Below, in pieces: positions 49,201-56,955 of a stretch of 64,000 nt of DNA (positions within the stretch are counted from its first letter, which is position 1; each line of letters opens with the position of its first letter). A program made the position numbers and the translations under genes. The DNA comes from Candidatus Palauibacter soopunensis (GTDB lineage Bacteria; Gemmatimonadota; Gemmatimonadetes; Palauibacterales; Palauibacteraceae), in contig NZ_CANPVT010000053.1 in NCBI RefSeq assembly GCF_947581735.1, positions 124,001 through 188,000 on the forward strand. The letters run 5' to 3'. The notes beneath the pieces were generated by a model. It ran no database searches and was not told where the DNA came from. It worked only from the letters and a program-made list of their open reading frames with translations.

Positions 49201-49318
49201 TGAGAACATCTGGAACGCGCTCGCGCTGGCGACCATCGGCGGGCTGATTTCGAGCACGTTGTTCGTCCTCGTCGCAATTCCGGTCGCATATCGTTACATC
49301 GTGGCACGCCGTATCTGA
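46214..49318 (+). CDS. RND efflux permease 2 (AcrB/HAE family)
   Basis: 1034 residues, a second full-length RND permease with N-terminal IRRPVATAAIYIALFALGV and TM4 LVVDNGIVVLEN. TM10 reads GGIVVNNAILVVYHIG. It is clearly a different sequence from permease 1 (different porter loops, no long linker). The ATGA overlap with permease 1 implies near-equal translation, as in MdtBC-type heteromeric pumps. Whether the two form a mixed trimer is inference. Confidence 0.93.
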   Translation: MIDLAIRRPVATAAIYIALFALGVTSFRLIPVEDLPEVEFPRLTVSATWNGASPEALEAFVTAPLETVIQQVGGVERVVSESSADPRGTGSSARIEVEFERDTRMEFARLELGERINSIRDELPEGVVPLLSEYVPQEFAEEEERLLSFSLTGPYTFARLGEIAEEEIAPFVRGLPGVSAVDVRGAERREIAVELDRGRLEALGLRPEEVSRRIAELSEPNAPGSVELDGRQFAIAVRTRALEVSDIADMIVLTRPDGPVRVGDLGQVRDQTEDPLFFWRINSQPTISISVYRQSGTNVIQIADDVKAAMTELGSTLPAGVGLELLQDQSENIREQLTELRLRAIAAAIVIFIVLTLFLRSLGAVLVVFATIGFSVLTAVNFLYIGGFSLNLLTLWGLAWGFGLVVDNGIVVLENVERHRRAGADPSDAASRGARQVVLPVLAATLTTAIVLVPFLFLQGELRVYYLPLTFAVGFSIIASLFVAFTFVPALASRVARMRDSAGAVVDPGLTTGDAANAPIRPSEPFYIMGYRSLLGFALRHPVLVALVCLGSLAGSWYLFDEHVSTGRYWSGFGGSDSYITITISFPRGAGLERTDELARSFEAKLATIDEVERFEAQVRPNYAFMRAQFPDELEHTSIPVAIKDQMTAYSYGFSGVDVFVRGFGPSFYGGGSSPPNYSLQVLGYNYLTVQEIAEEIASRLTRFSRINDVDPNANSNWYQRDREFEYYVEPDREALAAYNLPVSQLLNYVSSNIQGRPFGSRIRVGGEEVRYAVKVDGYREFDFHDLSDLRVPISSREELRLANVAEVGRRQVLASIRREDQQYERTVAWQFRGPVRFGDLVRDAVVDAMELPPGYRIEKSRYGGWTTEETTQMWVVLAFSILLIYMVTAGLFESLLAPFVVLFSLPFALIGVFLIFFYTDATFTRTAFIGTIMMGGIVVNNAILVVYHIGEVRKRMPTAAAIVQGTLERVRPILMTTLTTVFGLLPLVLFAPSQDENIWNALALATIGGLISSTLFVLVAIPVAYRYIVARRI

Positions 49319-49393
49319 CGGCACGCCCGCCTGCAGGCCGCGGCAACGGTTCCGGCGGGCGCACGGGAACACGAAAGCTGACGGGGGTCGAGA

Positions 49394-50080
49394 ATGGCAC
49401 GGTCGCGTCTGTCCAGGTCCGGTTTCAGGCCGGGTTGGCTGCTCCTCGGGTGTCTGCTGGCCGGGGTTGCCTGTGAACCGGGCGGAGGACCGAGCGAATT
49501 CCTTCGGGACCCGGGTTCGGCAGAGGTGAACATGACGGCTCCGGCGACTTTTCAGGCTCGGTTCGAGACTTCGAAGGGAACGTTCGTGGTGGAGGCGCAC
49601 CGGGAGTGGGCCCCGAACGGCGTGGACCGCTTCTACAACCTGGTGGAGAACGGGTTCTTCGACGACGTGAGGTTCTTCCGCGTGATCGCCGGGTTCATGG
49701 CACAGTTCGGGATCAACGGAGACCCGGAGATCCAGTCCGGGTGGCGGGACGCGAACATCCAGGACGATCCGGTGGTCATGGGGAATACGCGCGGGCGGAT
49801 AAGCTTCGCTCAGACATCCATGCCGAACAGCCGGAGCACCCAGCTCTTCATCAACTTCGGCGACAACTCGCGGCTCGACGGCATGGGCTTCGCGGCCATC
49901 GGCGAAGTCATCGAAGGCATGGACGTCGTGGACGCGCTCTACTCCGGATACGGCGAGGGCGCGCCCGGCGGGAACGGGCCGAGCCAGGGGCGTATCCAGC
50001 AGGAGGGGAACGCCTACCTGGAGGCGGAGTTCGTCGAACTGGATTACATCCAGCGCGCGACGATCAGCGGTGGAAACTAG
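49394..50080 (+). CDS. Cyclophilin-type peptidyl-prolyl isomerase lipoprotein
   Basis: 228 residues. The signal sequence ends in the lipobox LAGVAC, so it is a lipoprotein in the periplasm or outer membrane. The cyclophilin core follows, with FYNLVENGFFDDVRFFRVI, GFMAQFGI and the STQLFINFGDN active-site region. It speeds folding of exported proteins. Its last 11 bases overlap the next gene, a secreted peptidase. Confidence 0.88.
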   Translation: MARSRLSRSGFRPGWLLLGCLLAGVACEPGGGPSEFLRDPGSAEVNMTAPATFQARFETSKGTFVVEAHREWAPNGVDRFYNLVENGFFDDVRFFRVIAGFMAQFGINGDPEIQSGWRDANIQDDPVVMGNTRGRISFAQTSMPNSRSTQLFINFGDNSRLDGMGFAAIGEVIEGMDVVDALYSGYGEGAPGGNGPSQGRIQQEGNAYLEAEFVELDYIQRATISGGN

Positions 50081-51233
50081 AGGGACGGCCAGCCGGGCAG
50101 GGTCGGCGGCGGCGCTCGTCCTCGCGGCGATGGCGGTGTTGCCGCCCGCGGATGCCATGGGCCAGGAGGCTCGGCCGGCCGGCGGGGAGCGGTCGCGCGC
50201 GCGGGAAGCGGGCGTCCTCATCGGGCGGCTGCCGACGGGGCCGCTGAATGCGATCACGGACGTGCCCGGCGTGCGGGTCGGCCACCGCACGGTGTGGGAG
50301 GGTGACTCGATCCGCACGGGGGTCACGGCGATTCTCCCCCACGGCGACAACGTGTTCGAGCGGCGGGTGCGGGCGGCGATCGCGGTCGGGAACGGCTTCG
50401 GGAAGCTGGTGGGACTGAGTCAGGTCAACGAGCTCGGCGAACTCGAGACGCCGATCCTACTCACCGGGACGCTGAGCGTGTTCCGCGCGGCCGACGCGCT
50501 CCTCGATACGCTCCTGTCGCTCCCCGCGAACCGCGACGTGCGGTCGATGAACCCGGTCGTCGGCGAGACGAACGACGGGTACCTGAGCGACATCCGCGTC
50601 CGCCCGATCCGGCCCGAGCACGTGCGCGAAGCGCTGCGGACCGCGGCGAGCGGCCCGGTGGAGGAGGGGACGGTCGGGGCGGGGACGGGGACGACCGCCT
50701 TCGGCTGGAAGGGCGGCATCGGGACCTCGTCCCGGCGGGTCGAGATCGGCGGGCGGATCGTGACCGTCGGCGTGCTCGTGCAGAGCAACTTCGGCGGCTC
50801 GCTGCGGATCGACGGCGTGAGGGTTGGAGAGAAGCTCGCCGCGGCCGGCCTGCGTGGGGCGCGCGCCGAGGGGGATGGCGACGGTTCCGTGATGATCGTG
50901 ATCGCGACGAACCTGCCGCTGGCCCACCGCGAACTCGACCGGGTGGCCGACCGCTCGTTCATGGGGCTCGCCCGCACCGGGTCGTACATGTCGCACGGTT
51001 CCGGCGACTACGCGATCGCCTTCTCGACGGGCGAGGGGCCCGCGGTCAGGGACGGGCGTGCCCTGTCGCGCGTCTTCGAGGCGGTGGTCGAAGCGACGGA
51101 TGAAGCCGTCATCAACTCGCTGTTCAAGGCGATGTCCGTGACGGGCCACGGGGGACGGACGGTCGAATCGCTCCCGCTCGAACCCACGCTGGACTTGCTC
51201 CGCGAGGCGGGCGTTCTCGGGACCTCGCGGTGA
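50070..51233 (+). CDS. Exported S58 (DmpA-type) aminopeptidase
   Basis: 387 residues. The N-terminus has a signal peptide (AALVLAAMAVLPPADAMGQ). The body matches the DmpA/P1 family of N-terminal-nucleophile hydrolases: LNAITDVPGVRVGH, GAGTGTTAFGWKGGIGTSSR and GSVMIVIATNLPLAHREL. By homology the precursor should self-cleave before Ser273 (Gly272-Ser273). Family members release N-terminal L-residues or act on D-amino-acid amides and esters. GTG 50070 overlaps the cyclophilin gene; the stop overlaps ETF-QO. Confidence 0.87.
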   Translation: METRGTASRAGSAAALVLAAMAVLPPADAMGQEARPAGGERSRAREAGVLIGRLPTGPLNAITDVPGVRVGHRTVWEGDSIRTGVTAILPHGDNVFERRVRAAIAVGNGFGKLVGLSQVNELGELETPILLTGTLSVFRAADALLDTLLSLPANRDVRSMNPVVGETNDGYLSDIRVRPIRPEHVREALRTAASGPVEEGTVGAGTGTTAFGWKGGIGTSSRRVEIGGRIVTVGVLVQSNFGGSLRIDGVRVGEKLAAAGLRGARAEGDGDGSVMIVIATNLPLAHRELDRVADRSFMGLARTGSYMSHGSGDYAIAFSTGEGPAVRDGRALSRVFEAVVEATDEAVINSLFKAMSVTGHGGRTVESLPLEPTLDLLREAGVLGTSR

Positions 51234-52924
51234 AATCGCTGATTCCCGCGTCCGCGCAGCTACCGCTGCCCCGGGCGCGCTTCATCATCGAAGAGGATCC
51301 CGACCCGGAGGCAGTGCCGCTCGATGTCCTGTTCGTGGGCGGAGGCCCGGCCGGGCTCGCGGGAGCGATCCGGCTGGCGCAACTGGTGGCGCGCGATCGC
51401 GCGGAAGGAGGGCCGCTAGCCGACCTCGAGATCGGCGTTCTCGAGAAGTCGGGTGAACTCGGGGAGCACTGCCTCTCCGGGGCGGTCGTGAACCCGGAGG
51501 CTTTTCGTACGCTCTTCCCGGACCTCGACGAGGCGGAGCTTCCCCTCCGGGGCCGCGTGGCCGGCGACCGGGTGCGGCTCCTCACGGAGCGCGGAAGCGT
51601 CCGGCTCCCGACCCCGCCCTCGATGCGGAACCACGGCTATCACGTGGCCTCGATCTGCGAGATCGTGCGCTGGCTGGGGGCGCAGGCGGAGGGGCTGGGG
51701 GTGAACGTGTTCACGGGGTTCCCGGCCGATGCCCTCCTCATGCGCGAAGGGCAGGTCACCGGCGTCCGCACGACCCCCGCCGGTCTCGACCGCGAGGGGA
51801 ATCCGGAGGGCGGCTACATGCCGGCCACGGACCTCTCCGCGCGGGTCACCGTGCTCGCCGAAGGGACCCGCGGACCCCTGAGCCAGGCCTGGCTCGAGCG
51901 GGAGGGCGTCGGTTCGGCGAACCCGCAGATCTTCGCGCTCGGCGTCAAGGAACTGTGGGAGGTCGCGCATCCGCCCGATGCGGTCACGCATACCATGGGC
52001 TGGCCGCTTCCGCGGGATGCGTTCGGGGGCAGCTTCATCTATCCCATGGGCGGGAATCTCGTGTCGCTGGGTCTCGTCGTGGGCCTCGACGCGCCCTACG
52101 TCGACCTCGACGTGCACGCGCTGCTGCAGCGTTTCAAGCAGCACCCGTTCGTGCGCGGGATCCTGGACGGGGGTGAACTCGTGGAGTGGGGGGCGAAGAC
52201 GATTCCGGAGGGCGGATACCACGCCATCCCCGACCGACTGAGCGGGGACGGACTGCTCATCGCGGGAGATGCCGCGGGACTCGTCGATGTTGCCTCGCTC
52301 AAGGGCATCCACTACGCGATGCGGTCGGGAATCCTCGCGGCCGACGCCATCGGCCGGGCCCTGTCGGACGGACACGACGGCGCGGCCGGGGCGGAGAGCG
52401 CGGTCCCGGCGGCTCGACTCGCGTCCTACGACGCGGCGCTACGGGAGAGCCTCATCCAGGATCCGCTGTACCGCAACCGGAACCAGCGGCTCGCCTTCAA
52501 GGCCGGCTTCTTCTCGGGAGGCCTCAGGGCGGGGCTCATGCAGGCCACGGGCGGAACGTTTCCCGGCGCCCGGATCGCGAGCGAGCCTGACGCGGCGGGC
52601 CCTCGTCACAAGCGTTTGGGGCTCGACTCCGCGTATGACTCCGAGCACGCCGTCGCCAAGGTCGACGCGGTCTTCCGCTCCGGGAACGCGACTCGGGACG
52701 ATATCCCCTCGCACCTTCTGGCGGGCGGGGAAGCGGGCACGGCAGTATCGCCGGAGATGGCGGAACTGTACGCGAGCCTCTGTCCGGCCGGCGTGTACGA
52801 GCGCGACGGCGACCGCCTGGTGGTGAACGCGCCGAACTGCATTGACTGCAAGGCGACGGACGTCCTGGGTCCGCGCTGGACGCCGCGAGAGGGCGGCAGC
52901 GGCCCGGCCTATAAGAGGATGTGA
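51230..52924 (+). CDS. Electron-transfer flavoprotein-ubiquinone oxidoreductase
   Basis: 564-residue FAD/Fe-S protein that passes electrons from ETF into the quinone pool. FAD motif LFVGGGPAGLAGAIRL, the GDAAGLVDVASLKGIHYAM block and the C-terminal EGGSGPAYKRM are typical. In the C-terminal cluster domain, Cys518 (LCPAG), Cys537 and Cys540 (NCIDC) are present, but the fourth ligand, Cys in CxxCxxC homologues, is Thr543. This may alter the 4Fe-4S cluster. GTG 51230 overlaps the peptidase stop. No etfA/etfB nearby. Confidence 0.9.
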   Translation: MKSLIPASAQLPLPRARFIIEEDPDPEAVPLDVLFVGGGPAGLAGAIRLAQLVARDRAEGGPLADLEIGVLEKSGELGEHCLSGAVVNPEAFRTLFPDLDEAELPLRGRVAGDRVRLLTERGSVRLPTPPSMRNHGYHVASICEIVRWLGAQAEGLGVNVFTGFPADALLMREGQVTGVRTTPAGLDREGNPEGGYMPATDLSARVTVLAEGTRGPLSQAWLEREGVGSANPQIFALGVKELWEVAHPPDAVTHTMGWPLPRDAFGGSFIYPMGGNLVSLGLVVGLDAPYVDLDVHALLQRFKQHPFVRGILDGGELVEWGAKTIPEGGYHAIPDRLSGDGLLIAGDAAGLVDVASLKGIHYAMRSGILAADAIGRALSDGHDGAAGAESAVPAARLASYDAALRESLIQDPLYRNRNQRLAFKAGFFSGGLRAGLMQATGGTFPGARIASEPDAAGPRHKRLGLDSAYDSEHAVAKVDAVFRSGNATRDDIPSHLLAGGEAGTAVSPEMAELYASLCPAGVYERDGDRLVVNAPNCIDCKATDVLGPRWTPREGGSGPAYKRM

Positions 52925-52952
52925 GACGGGCCGGCCGACACGGCCGCCCCGG

Positions 52953-54188
52953 TCAGCGTGCCCCGGTCGCGCGCGCGGCGTTCCATCCGAGGAGCGAGAA
53001 TGCATCGGCGACCTGCTCGTACCCCGTCCGCATGAGGAAGGCGGAGTTCTTGCCGAAGCTCTTGGCGCCCAGGATGAAGAAATCGGGCTCCGGGTTGCGC
53101 AGTGTCTCGGGTCCGAGCGCGTCCGCCCCGATACAGCAGTCCGCCGGCGCGTCGCCCGGCGGGCCCTGAGCGGCGAGGAGCGCGGCCGAGACCCCCATGG
53201 GGCCAAGAGACGCATAGCAGGCGTGCACCTGGAGCTGGCGATACACGCGGTCGTCGGGCTCGTAGCCGACGTTCGCCACGATCCGGTCGAAGCGGTCGCG
53301 CCGAATCTCCCCGTCAATCTCCAGGTCGACCTCGAGCCCGCGCGCATCGGTCGGCCGGACGGCGAGCAGCCGACTCCGTGAGAGCCACTCGCAATCGGGG
53401 GGCGGTTCGGCCGCGATCGCGTTGGCGCGGCGCGTGAGCTTCACGCGCTCGGGGAGCGGATCATCCGCGATCCCGCGCAGCGGGACGCCGTGCGCCTCGC
53501 GGCTGGCCCAGGTGAACCGCGTCCCCGGGACGGCCCGGGCCAGCGCCGCGAGGGCGCATGCGGTGGTGGCCGCCGAATGTCCGCTTCCGAGGAGGAGCGT
53601 GCGTCGCGCCGCGTAGCGCCCGCGCTGGGCTCCGAATGCATCCGGGATGCGGTATTCGATCGCGCGGCGCGCGGATCGCTCGCCGATGGCGGGAGTGCCG
53701 CCCGGGCCCGCCCAGTTGGGGCGGCCGTAGGTCCCCGAGCAGTCGAACACGGCCCGGGCGAACACCTCGGTCTCGGCTCCGCCCTCCTCCACGAGCAGCC
53801 GGAAGGGCTCCTCGGCCCGTGCGGCCTCGCCGAGCGCTTCGCCCTTCAGCCGATCCGCCCGGGCGACGTCCCGCACGCGCGCGCTTTCGCGGACCTCCAC
53901 GCGCGACCGCAGGGCCGCGGCCAGGGGCAGCAGATAGTACGTCCGCAACTCCGCGCCCGTGAGCAGCGTTCCCGCCGCCGGCAGTTCGGCCCCCCGGCCG
54001 CGCAGCACCTCCAGCCCGGCGGGTCCCGCGTTCCACACGAATGGGGAGAAGAGCCGCAGCCAGCCCCAGGCGCGGACGTGATCCGCCAACGCCCCGGCCT
54101 CGAACAGGACCGTCGCGAGGCCCGTGCGGGCCGCGCGGGCCGCGGCCTCGAGCCCGACCGGCCCTCCTCCGATGATGGCAAGGTCCAT
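52953..54188 (-). CDS. FAD-dependent oxidoreductase (FMO/thioredoxin-reductase-like)
   Basis: 411 residues. N-terminal FAD motif MDLAIIGGGPVGLEAAARAA, a second nucleotide motif at LLLGSGHSAATTACALAAL, and a C-terminal block around FFILGAKSFGKNSAFLM. Member of the flavin-containing monooxygenase/lysine N-hydroxylase-like group; substrate unknown. The start ATG 54188 places the GxGxxG at the N-terminus; a longer frame lacks this fit. It is divergent from the acyltransferase gene. Confidence 0.8.
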   Translation of the reverse strand: MDLAIIGGGPVGLEAAARAARTGLATVLFEAGALADHVRAWGWLRLFSPFVWNAGPAGLEVLRGRGAELPAAGTLLTGAELRTYYLLPLAAALRSRVEVRESARVRDVARADRLKGEALGEAARAEEPFRLLVEEGGAETEVFARAVFDCSGTYGRPNWAGPGGTPAIGERSARRAIEYRIPDAFGAQRGRYAARRTLLLGSGHSAATTACALAALARAVPGTRFTWASREAHGVPLRGIADDPLPERVKLTRRANAIAAEPPPDCEWLSRSRLLAVRPTDARGLEVDLEIDGEIRRDRFDRIVANVGYEPDDRVYRQLQVHACYASLGPMGVSAALLAAQGPPGDAPADCCIGADALGPETLRNPEPDFFILGAKSFGKNSAFLMRTGYEQVADAFSLLGWNAARATGAR

Positions 54189-54283
54189 CACTCGCACGCG
54201 CGCTGGCTCCAGGTCTTCATGGTTCGCCGGCGTTTCGACCGCCCGGCCTTCCCGCCGATTCCGAGGCAACCTACTCTCAGGCG

Positions 54284-55048
54284 ATGATGGATCGCGAGAA
54301 CCCGAAGCGGGCGAGCGCATCGCCCCCGGATTGGGCCCCGGGCCCCATCACGCGGTGGCTGACGCCGGTCACGCGCTGGATCATCACGAACCTCGTGGCT
54401 CCACCCTGCGTTTTCCTCCTCTTCAGTCTCCTCAATCGAACGCGGGTCTACGGGCGGCGACGCGTCCCCCACCTTCCGAACACGCTCGTCCTCTCGAATC
54501 ATCAATCGATGATCGACTCGTTTCCGATCGCCTACTACCTGTTCTTTCCCGAAAAGACATTCAGGCCCCACCTGGCGCCCTGGAATGCGGCCGCGGCGGA
54601 GAACTTCTTCAGAAACCCGTTTTTCGGCTGGGTGTTCCACCAGTTCCAGTGCATTCCGGTGCGGCGCGGCCGCCGCGACCTGAGCGCGATGATTCGCTCG
54701 GCAAACGTGCTTCGAGCGGGGATACTCACGCTCTTCCCGGAGGGTACGCGCTCGCGGAACGGGCGGGTCGGACGCGGGCGGGCCGGGGCCGGCATGGTCA
54801 TTCTCCAGACGCGGCCGAAGGTGGTCCCGATCACGCTGGAAGGACTGGATCGCGTCCTTCCCATAGGCTCCCGCCTGCCGCGGATCGGGCAGCGCGTTTC
54901 CATCTACGTGGGCCGGCCCGTGCCGTACGACGATCTGGCTGCCGAGGGCCGTTCGCGGCAGAACGCTCAACAGATCGTCGATCGGGTGATGGAACGGATC
55001 GCCTTCCAGCAACGCGTCCTCCGGCGCCTGCACCGACGCCGCACGTAA
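54284..55048 (+). CDS. 1-acyl-sn-glycerol-3-phosphate acyltransferase (PlsC family)
   Basis: 254 residues. N-terminal membrane helix (TRWIITNLVAPPCVFLLFSL) and the acyltransferase motifs NHQSMID (HX4D) and FPEGTRSRNG, with IPVRRG between. It transfers an acyl chain to lysophosphatidic acid in phospholipid synthesis. ATG 54284 could be replaced by the adjacent Met codon. It stands alone; a short membrane ORF follows. Confidence 0.9.
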   Translation: MMDRENPKRASASPPDWAPGPITRWLTPVTRWIITNLVAPPCVFLLFSLLNRTRVYGRRRVPHLPNTLVLSNHQSMIDSFPIAYYLFFPEKTFRPHLAPWNAAAAENFFRNPFFGWVFHQFQCIPVRRGRRDLSAMIRSANVLRAGILTLFPEGTRSRNGRVGRGRAGAGMVILQTRPKVVPITLEGLDRVLPIGSRLPRIGQRVSIYVGRPVPYDDLAAEGRSRQNAQQIVDRVMERIAFQQRVLRRLHRRRT

Positions 55049-55100
55049 GCGCCACACATACGCGCTGGACATCCGCGGTCAGATCCGACATTCTTCCCGC

Positions 55101-55238
55101 ATGACTATCACACTGTACTACGTCCTCGTGACGATTCTGCTCGGACTGCTCGTCGGCCTTCTCATGGGAGGTGGTTTCGCGTTCGGATGCCGGCTCCCCG
55201 GACCCGATGCGCCCGATGGGGAGGTCCCGCCGGGCTGA
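55101..55238 (+). CDS. 45-residue single-pass membrane micro-protein
   Basis: MTITLYYVLVTILLGLLVGL, then a Gly-rich hydrophobic stretch and a short acidic/Pro tail. One transmembrane helix covers about residues 5-30. There is no clear Shine-Dalgarno, and the 45-codon frame could be chance, but its hydrophobic pattern and the clean gap placement favour a small membrane peptide. Confidence 0.4.
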   Translation: MTITLYYVLVTILLGLLVGLLMGGGFAFGCRLPGPDAPDGEVPPG

Positions 55239-55283
55239 CCGAATCAGACCGCAATTCGCCGATCCTTCCGACCGCGAACCTCC

Positions 55284-55312
55284 TTCCCGATTTCGTGATC
55301 GTACGCTATCTT
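55284..55312 (+). promoter_or_regulatory. Possible promoter before the 83-residue gene
   Basis: TTCCCG (55284-55289) and TATCTT (55307-55312) are separated by 17 bases. The -10 hexamer is the same as in the groESL promoter. It lies 87 bases before the small gene at 55399. Confidence 0.3.
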
Positions 55313-55398
55313 TCTTGGCTGCGAAAAGTGCGTATCGAGGCCGGAAACGTCCCGTTGTCCGTTCATGGGCGGAGCGTCCCCGGCCACCAGAGGTGGAA

Positions 55399-55650
55399 AT
55401 GACAAAGACCTTCCAGGATGACGACGGGCGCCGGTGGAAAGCATGGCTCGCTTCGCGCGAGGTCTTCTGGCCGGACCCGAACGAAAAGGCTCCGCCCGAC
55501 GATTTCGAGGCGGTCGTGTTCGTCTGCTTCTCCGACCCGTACCAGACCCAGCGACGGCTTCGGCTTCCGCAGGGTTCGTTCGAACAGCTCAGTCTCGATG
55601 ATCTCAAAAAGCACTTCAAGCAGGCGAAACTCGATCCCGCCATCCGCTAG
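55399..55650 (+). CDS. Small conserved-looking protein, unknown function
   Basis: 83 residues, Trp-rich N-terminal half (RRWKAWLASREVFWPDP) and a basic C-terminal helix (LDDLKKHFKQAKLD). No signal peptide. ATG 55399 is preceded by an AGGTGG Shine-Dalgarno-like sequence; upstream in-frame codons have no support. 48 bases before citrate synthase, same strand. I do not recognise a family. Confidence 0.55.
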   Translation: MTKTFQDDDGRRWKAWLASREVFWPDPNEKAPPDDFEAVVFVCFSDPYQTQRRLRLPQGSFEQLSLDDLKKHFKQAKLDPAIR

Positions 55651-55698
55651 CCGTCCGCGCGGAACCTCCCGCGCCATACCGAAAGGCCTCGTGACAGA

Positions 55699-56823
55699 AT
55701 GACCGCCGCCGCCGGCAAAGGGCTAGAAGGCGTCGTCGCCTCGCAGACTCACCTCAGCTTCATCGACGGACTAAAGGGCATCCTCGTCTATCGGGGCTAC
55801 AACATCCACGAACTCGCGCCGAACGTCTCGTTCCCGGAGAGCGTCTTCCTGCTCTGGAACGGGCGGCTGCCGAAGCGGTCGGAACTCGACGAGTTCGAGG
55901 CGGCGCTGGCGGCGCAGCGCGCGCTGGATCCGAGAACGATCGAGGGACTGCAGGGTCTTCCGGCGGAGACCGTGCCGATGGCCGCCCTTCGAACCGGGGT
56001 CTCGCTGGAGGGCGTGTACGATCCGGAGGCCGAGGACAACTCGATCGAGGCGAACCGGCGCAAGGCGGAGAGGCTCGTGGCGCGGGCCCCCACGATCATT
56101 GCGGCGATACACCGCATTCGGCAGGGACTGGAGCCGCTGGACCCCGACCCATCGCTCTCCCTGTCCGCCGACTTCGTGAGGATGGCGAATGGCGAGCCCG
56201 GCACGGAGGAAGCCGTCGATGCGCTCGACCGGACGCTGCTCCTCTACCTCGACCACGGGTTCAACGCTTCGACGTTCGCCTGTCGCGTCATCGCCGCCAC
56301 GCTCGGGGACATGCACTCGGCTGTGACCGGGGGAGTGGGAGCGCTGAAGGGCGAGCTGCACGGCGGGGCGAACGCGAGGGCCATGCACACGCTGCTCGAG
56401 ATCGGCGACACGGAAAACGTCGGGCCGTGGCTCGACCGGGCCTTCGCCGAGAAGCGGAAGATCATGGGCTTCGGCCACCGCGTCTACAAGACGGAGGATC
56501 CCCGGGCGACGCATCTTCGCGAGATGTCCCGCGTCCTCACGCAGCAGGCGGGTCTCGGAAAGTTCTACGAGATGTCCCGGAAGCTGGAGGACCGGATGAT
56601 CTCCGAGAAGGGGATCAACCCGAACGTCGACTTCTACTGCGCGACGGTCTACTACGCGCTGGGCATCCCGATCGACCTCTACACGCCGCTCTTCGCGATG
56701 GGGCGGATGGGTGGCTGGACGGCGCACGTCATGGAGCAGCACGCGGACAACCGGCTCATTCGGCCGCGTGCGGAGTATGTGGGTGAGATGGACCTGCGCT
56801 GGGTGCCGATGGACGAGCGCTGA
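55699..56823 (+). CDS. gltA: Citrate synthase (or 2-methylcitrate synthase)
   Basis: 374 residues. Condenses oxaloacetate and acetyl-CoA to citrate. Active-site blocks are present: GELHGGANARAM, GFGHRVYKTEDPRA (His), NVDFYCATVYYALG (Asp) and MEQHADNRLIRPRAEY. The length is that of the short hexameric/dimeric form rather than the allosteric E. coli type. Methylcitrate synthase has the same motifs, so specificity is not fixed. A terminator-like hairpin follows at 56883. Confidence 0.92.
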   Translation: MTAAAGKGLEGVVASQTHLSFIDGLKGILVYRGYNIHELAPNVSFPESVFLLWNGRLPKRSELDEFEAALAAQRALDPRTIEGLQGLPAETVPMAALRTGVSLEGVYDPEAEDNSIEANRRKAERLVARAPTIIAAIHRIRQGLEPLDPDPSLSLSADFVRMANGEPGTEEAVDALDRTLLLYLDHGFNASTFACRVIAATLGDMHSAVTGGVGALKGELHGGANARAMHTLLEIGDTENVGPWLDRAFAEKRKIMGFGHRVYKTEDPRATHLREMSRVLTQQAGLGKFYEMSRKLEDRMISEKGINPNVDFYCATVYYALGIPIDLYTPLFAMGRMGGWTAHVMEQHADNRLIRPRAEYVGEMDLRWVPMDER

Positions 56824-56882
56824 ACCGAAGTCGCGGAAGGGGCTGGGGCCCGCCGCGTCCGGCGCCGGCCATCACGCCAACG

Positions 56883-56927
56883 GAAGCGGGCCGCAGGCCT
56901 CCAGGGGGCTGCCGAGCCCGCTTCTTT
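56883..56927 (+). terminator. Intrinsic terminator after citrate synthase
   Basis: GAAGCGGGC (56883-56891) pairs with GCCCGCTTC (56916-56924), with a nested GCAG/CTGC stem inside. TTTCGTT follows. It ends 29 bases before the next start codon. Confidence 0.7.
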
Positions 56928-56955
56928 CGTTGAGACCAGGGTCGAGACAAGGAAG

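Noticed and set aside
46349-50350. Very long open frame (about 1330 codons) on the minus strand
   Set aside because: It is antisense to the second RND permease, the cyclophilin and the S58 peptidase genes. GC-rich codon bias leaves such frames open by chance; the translation has no motif.
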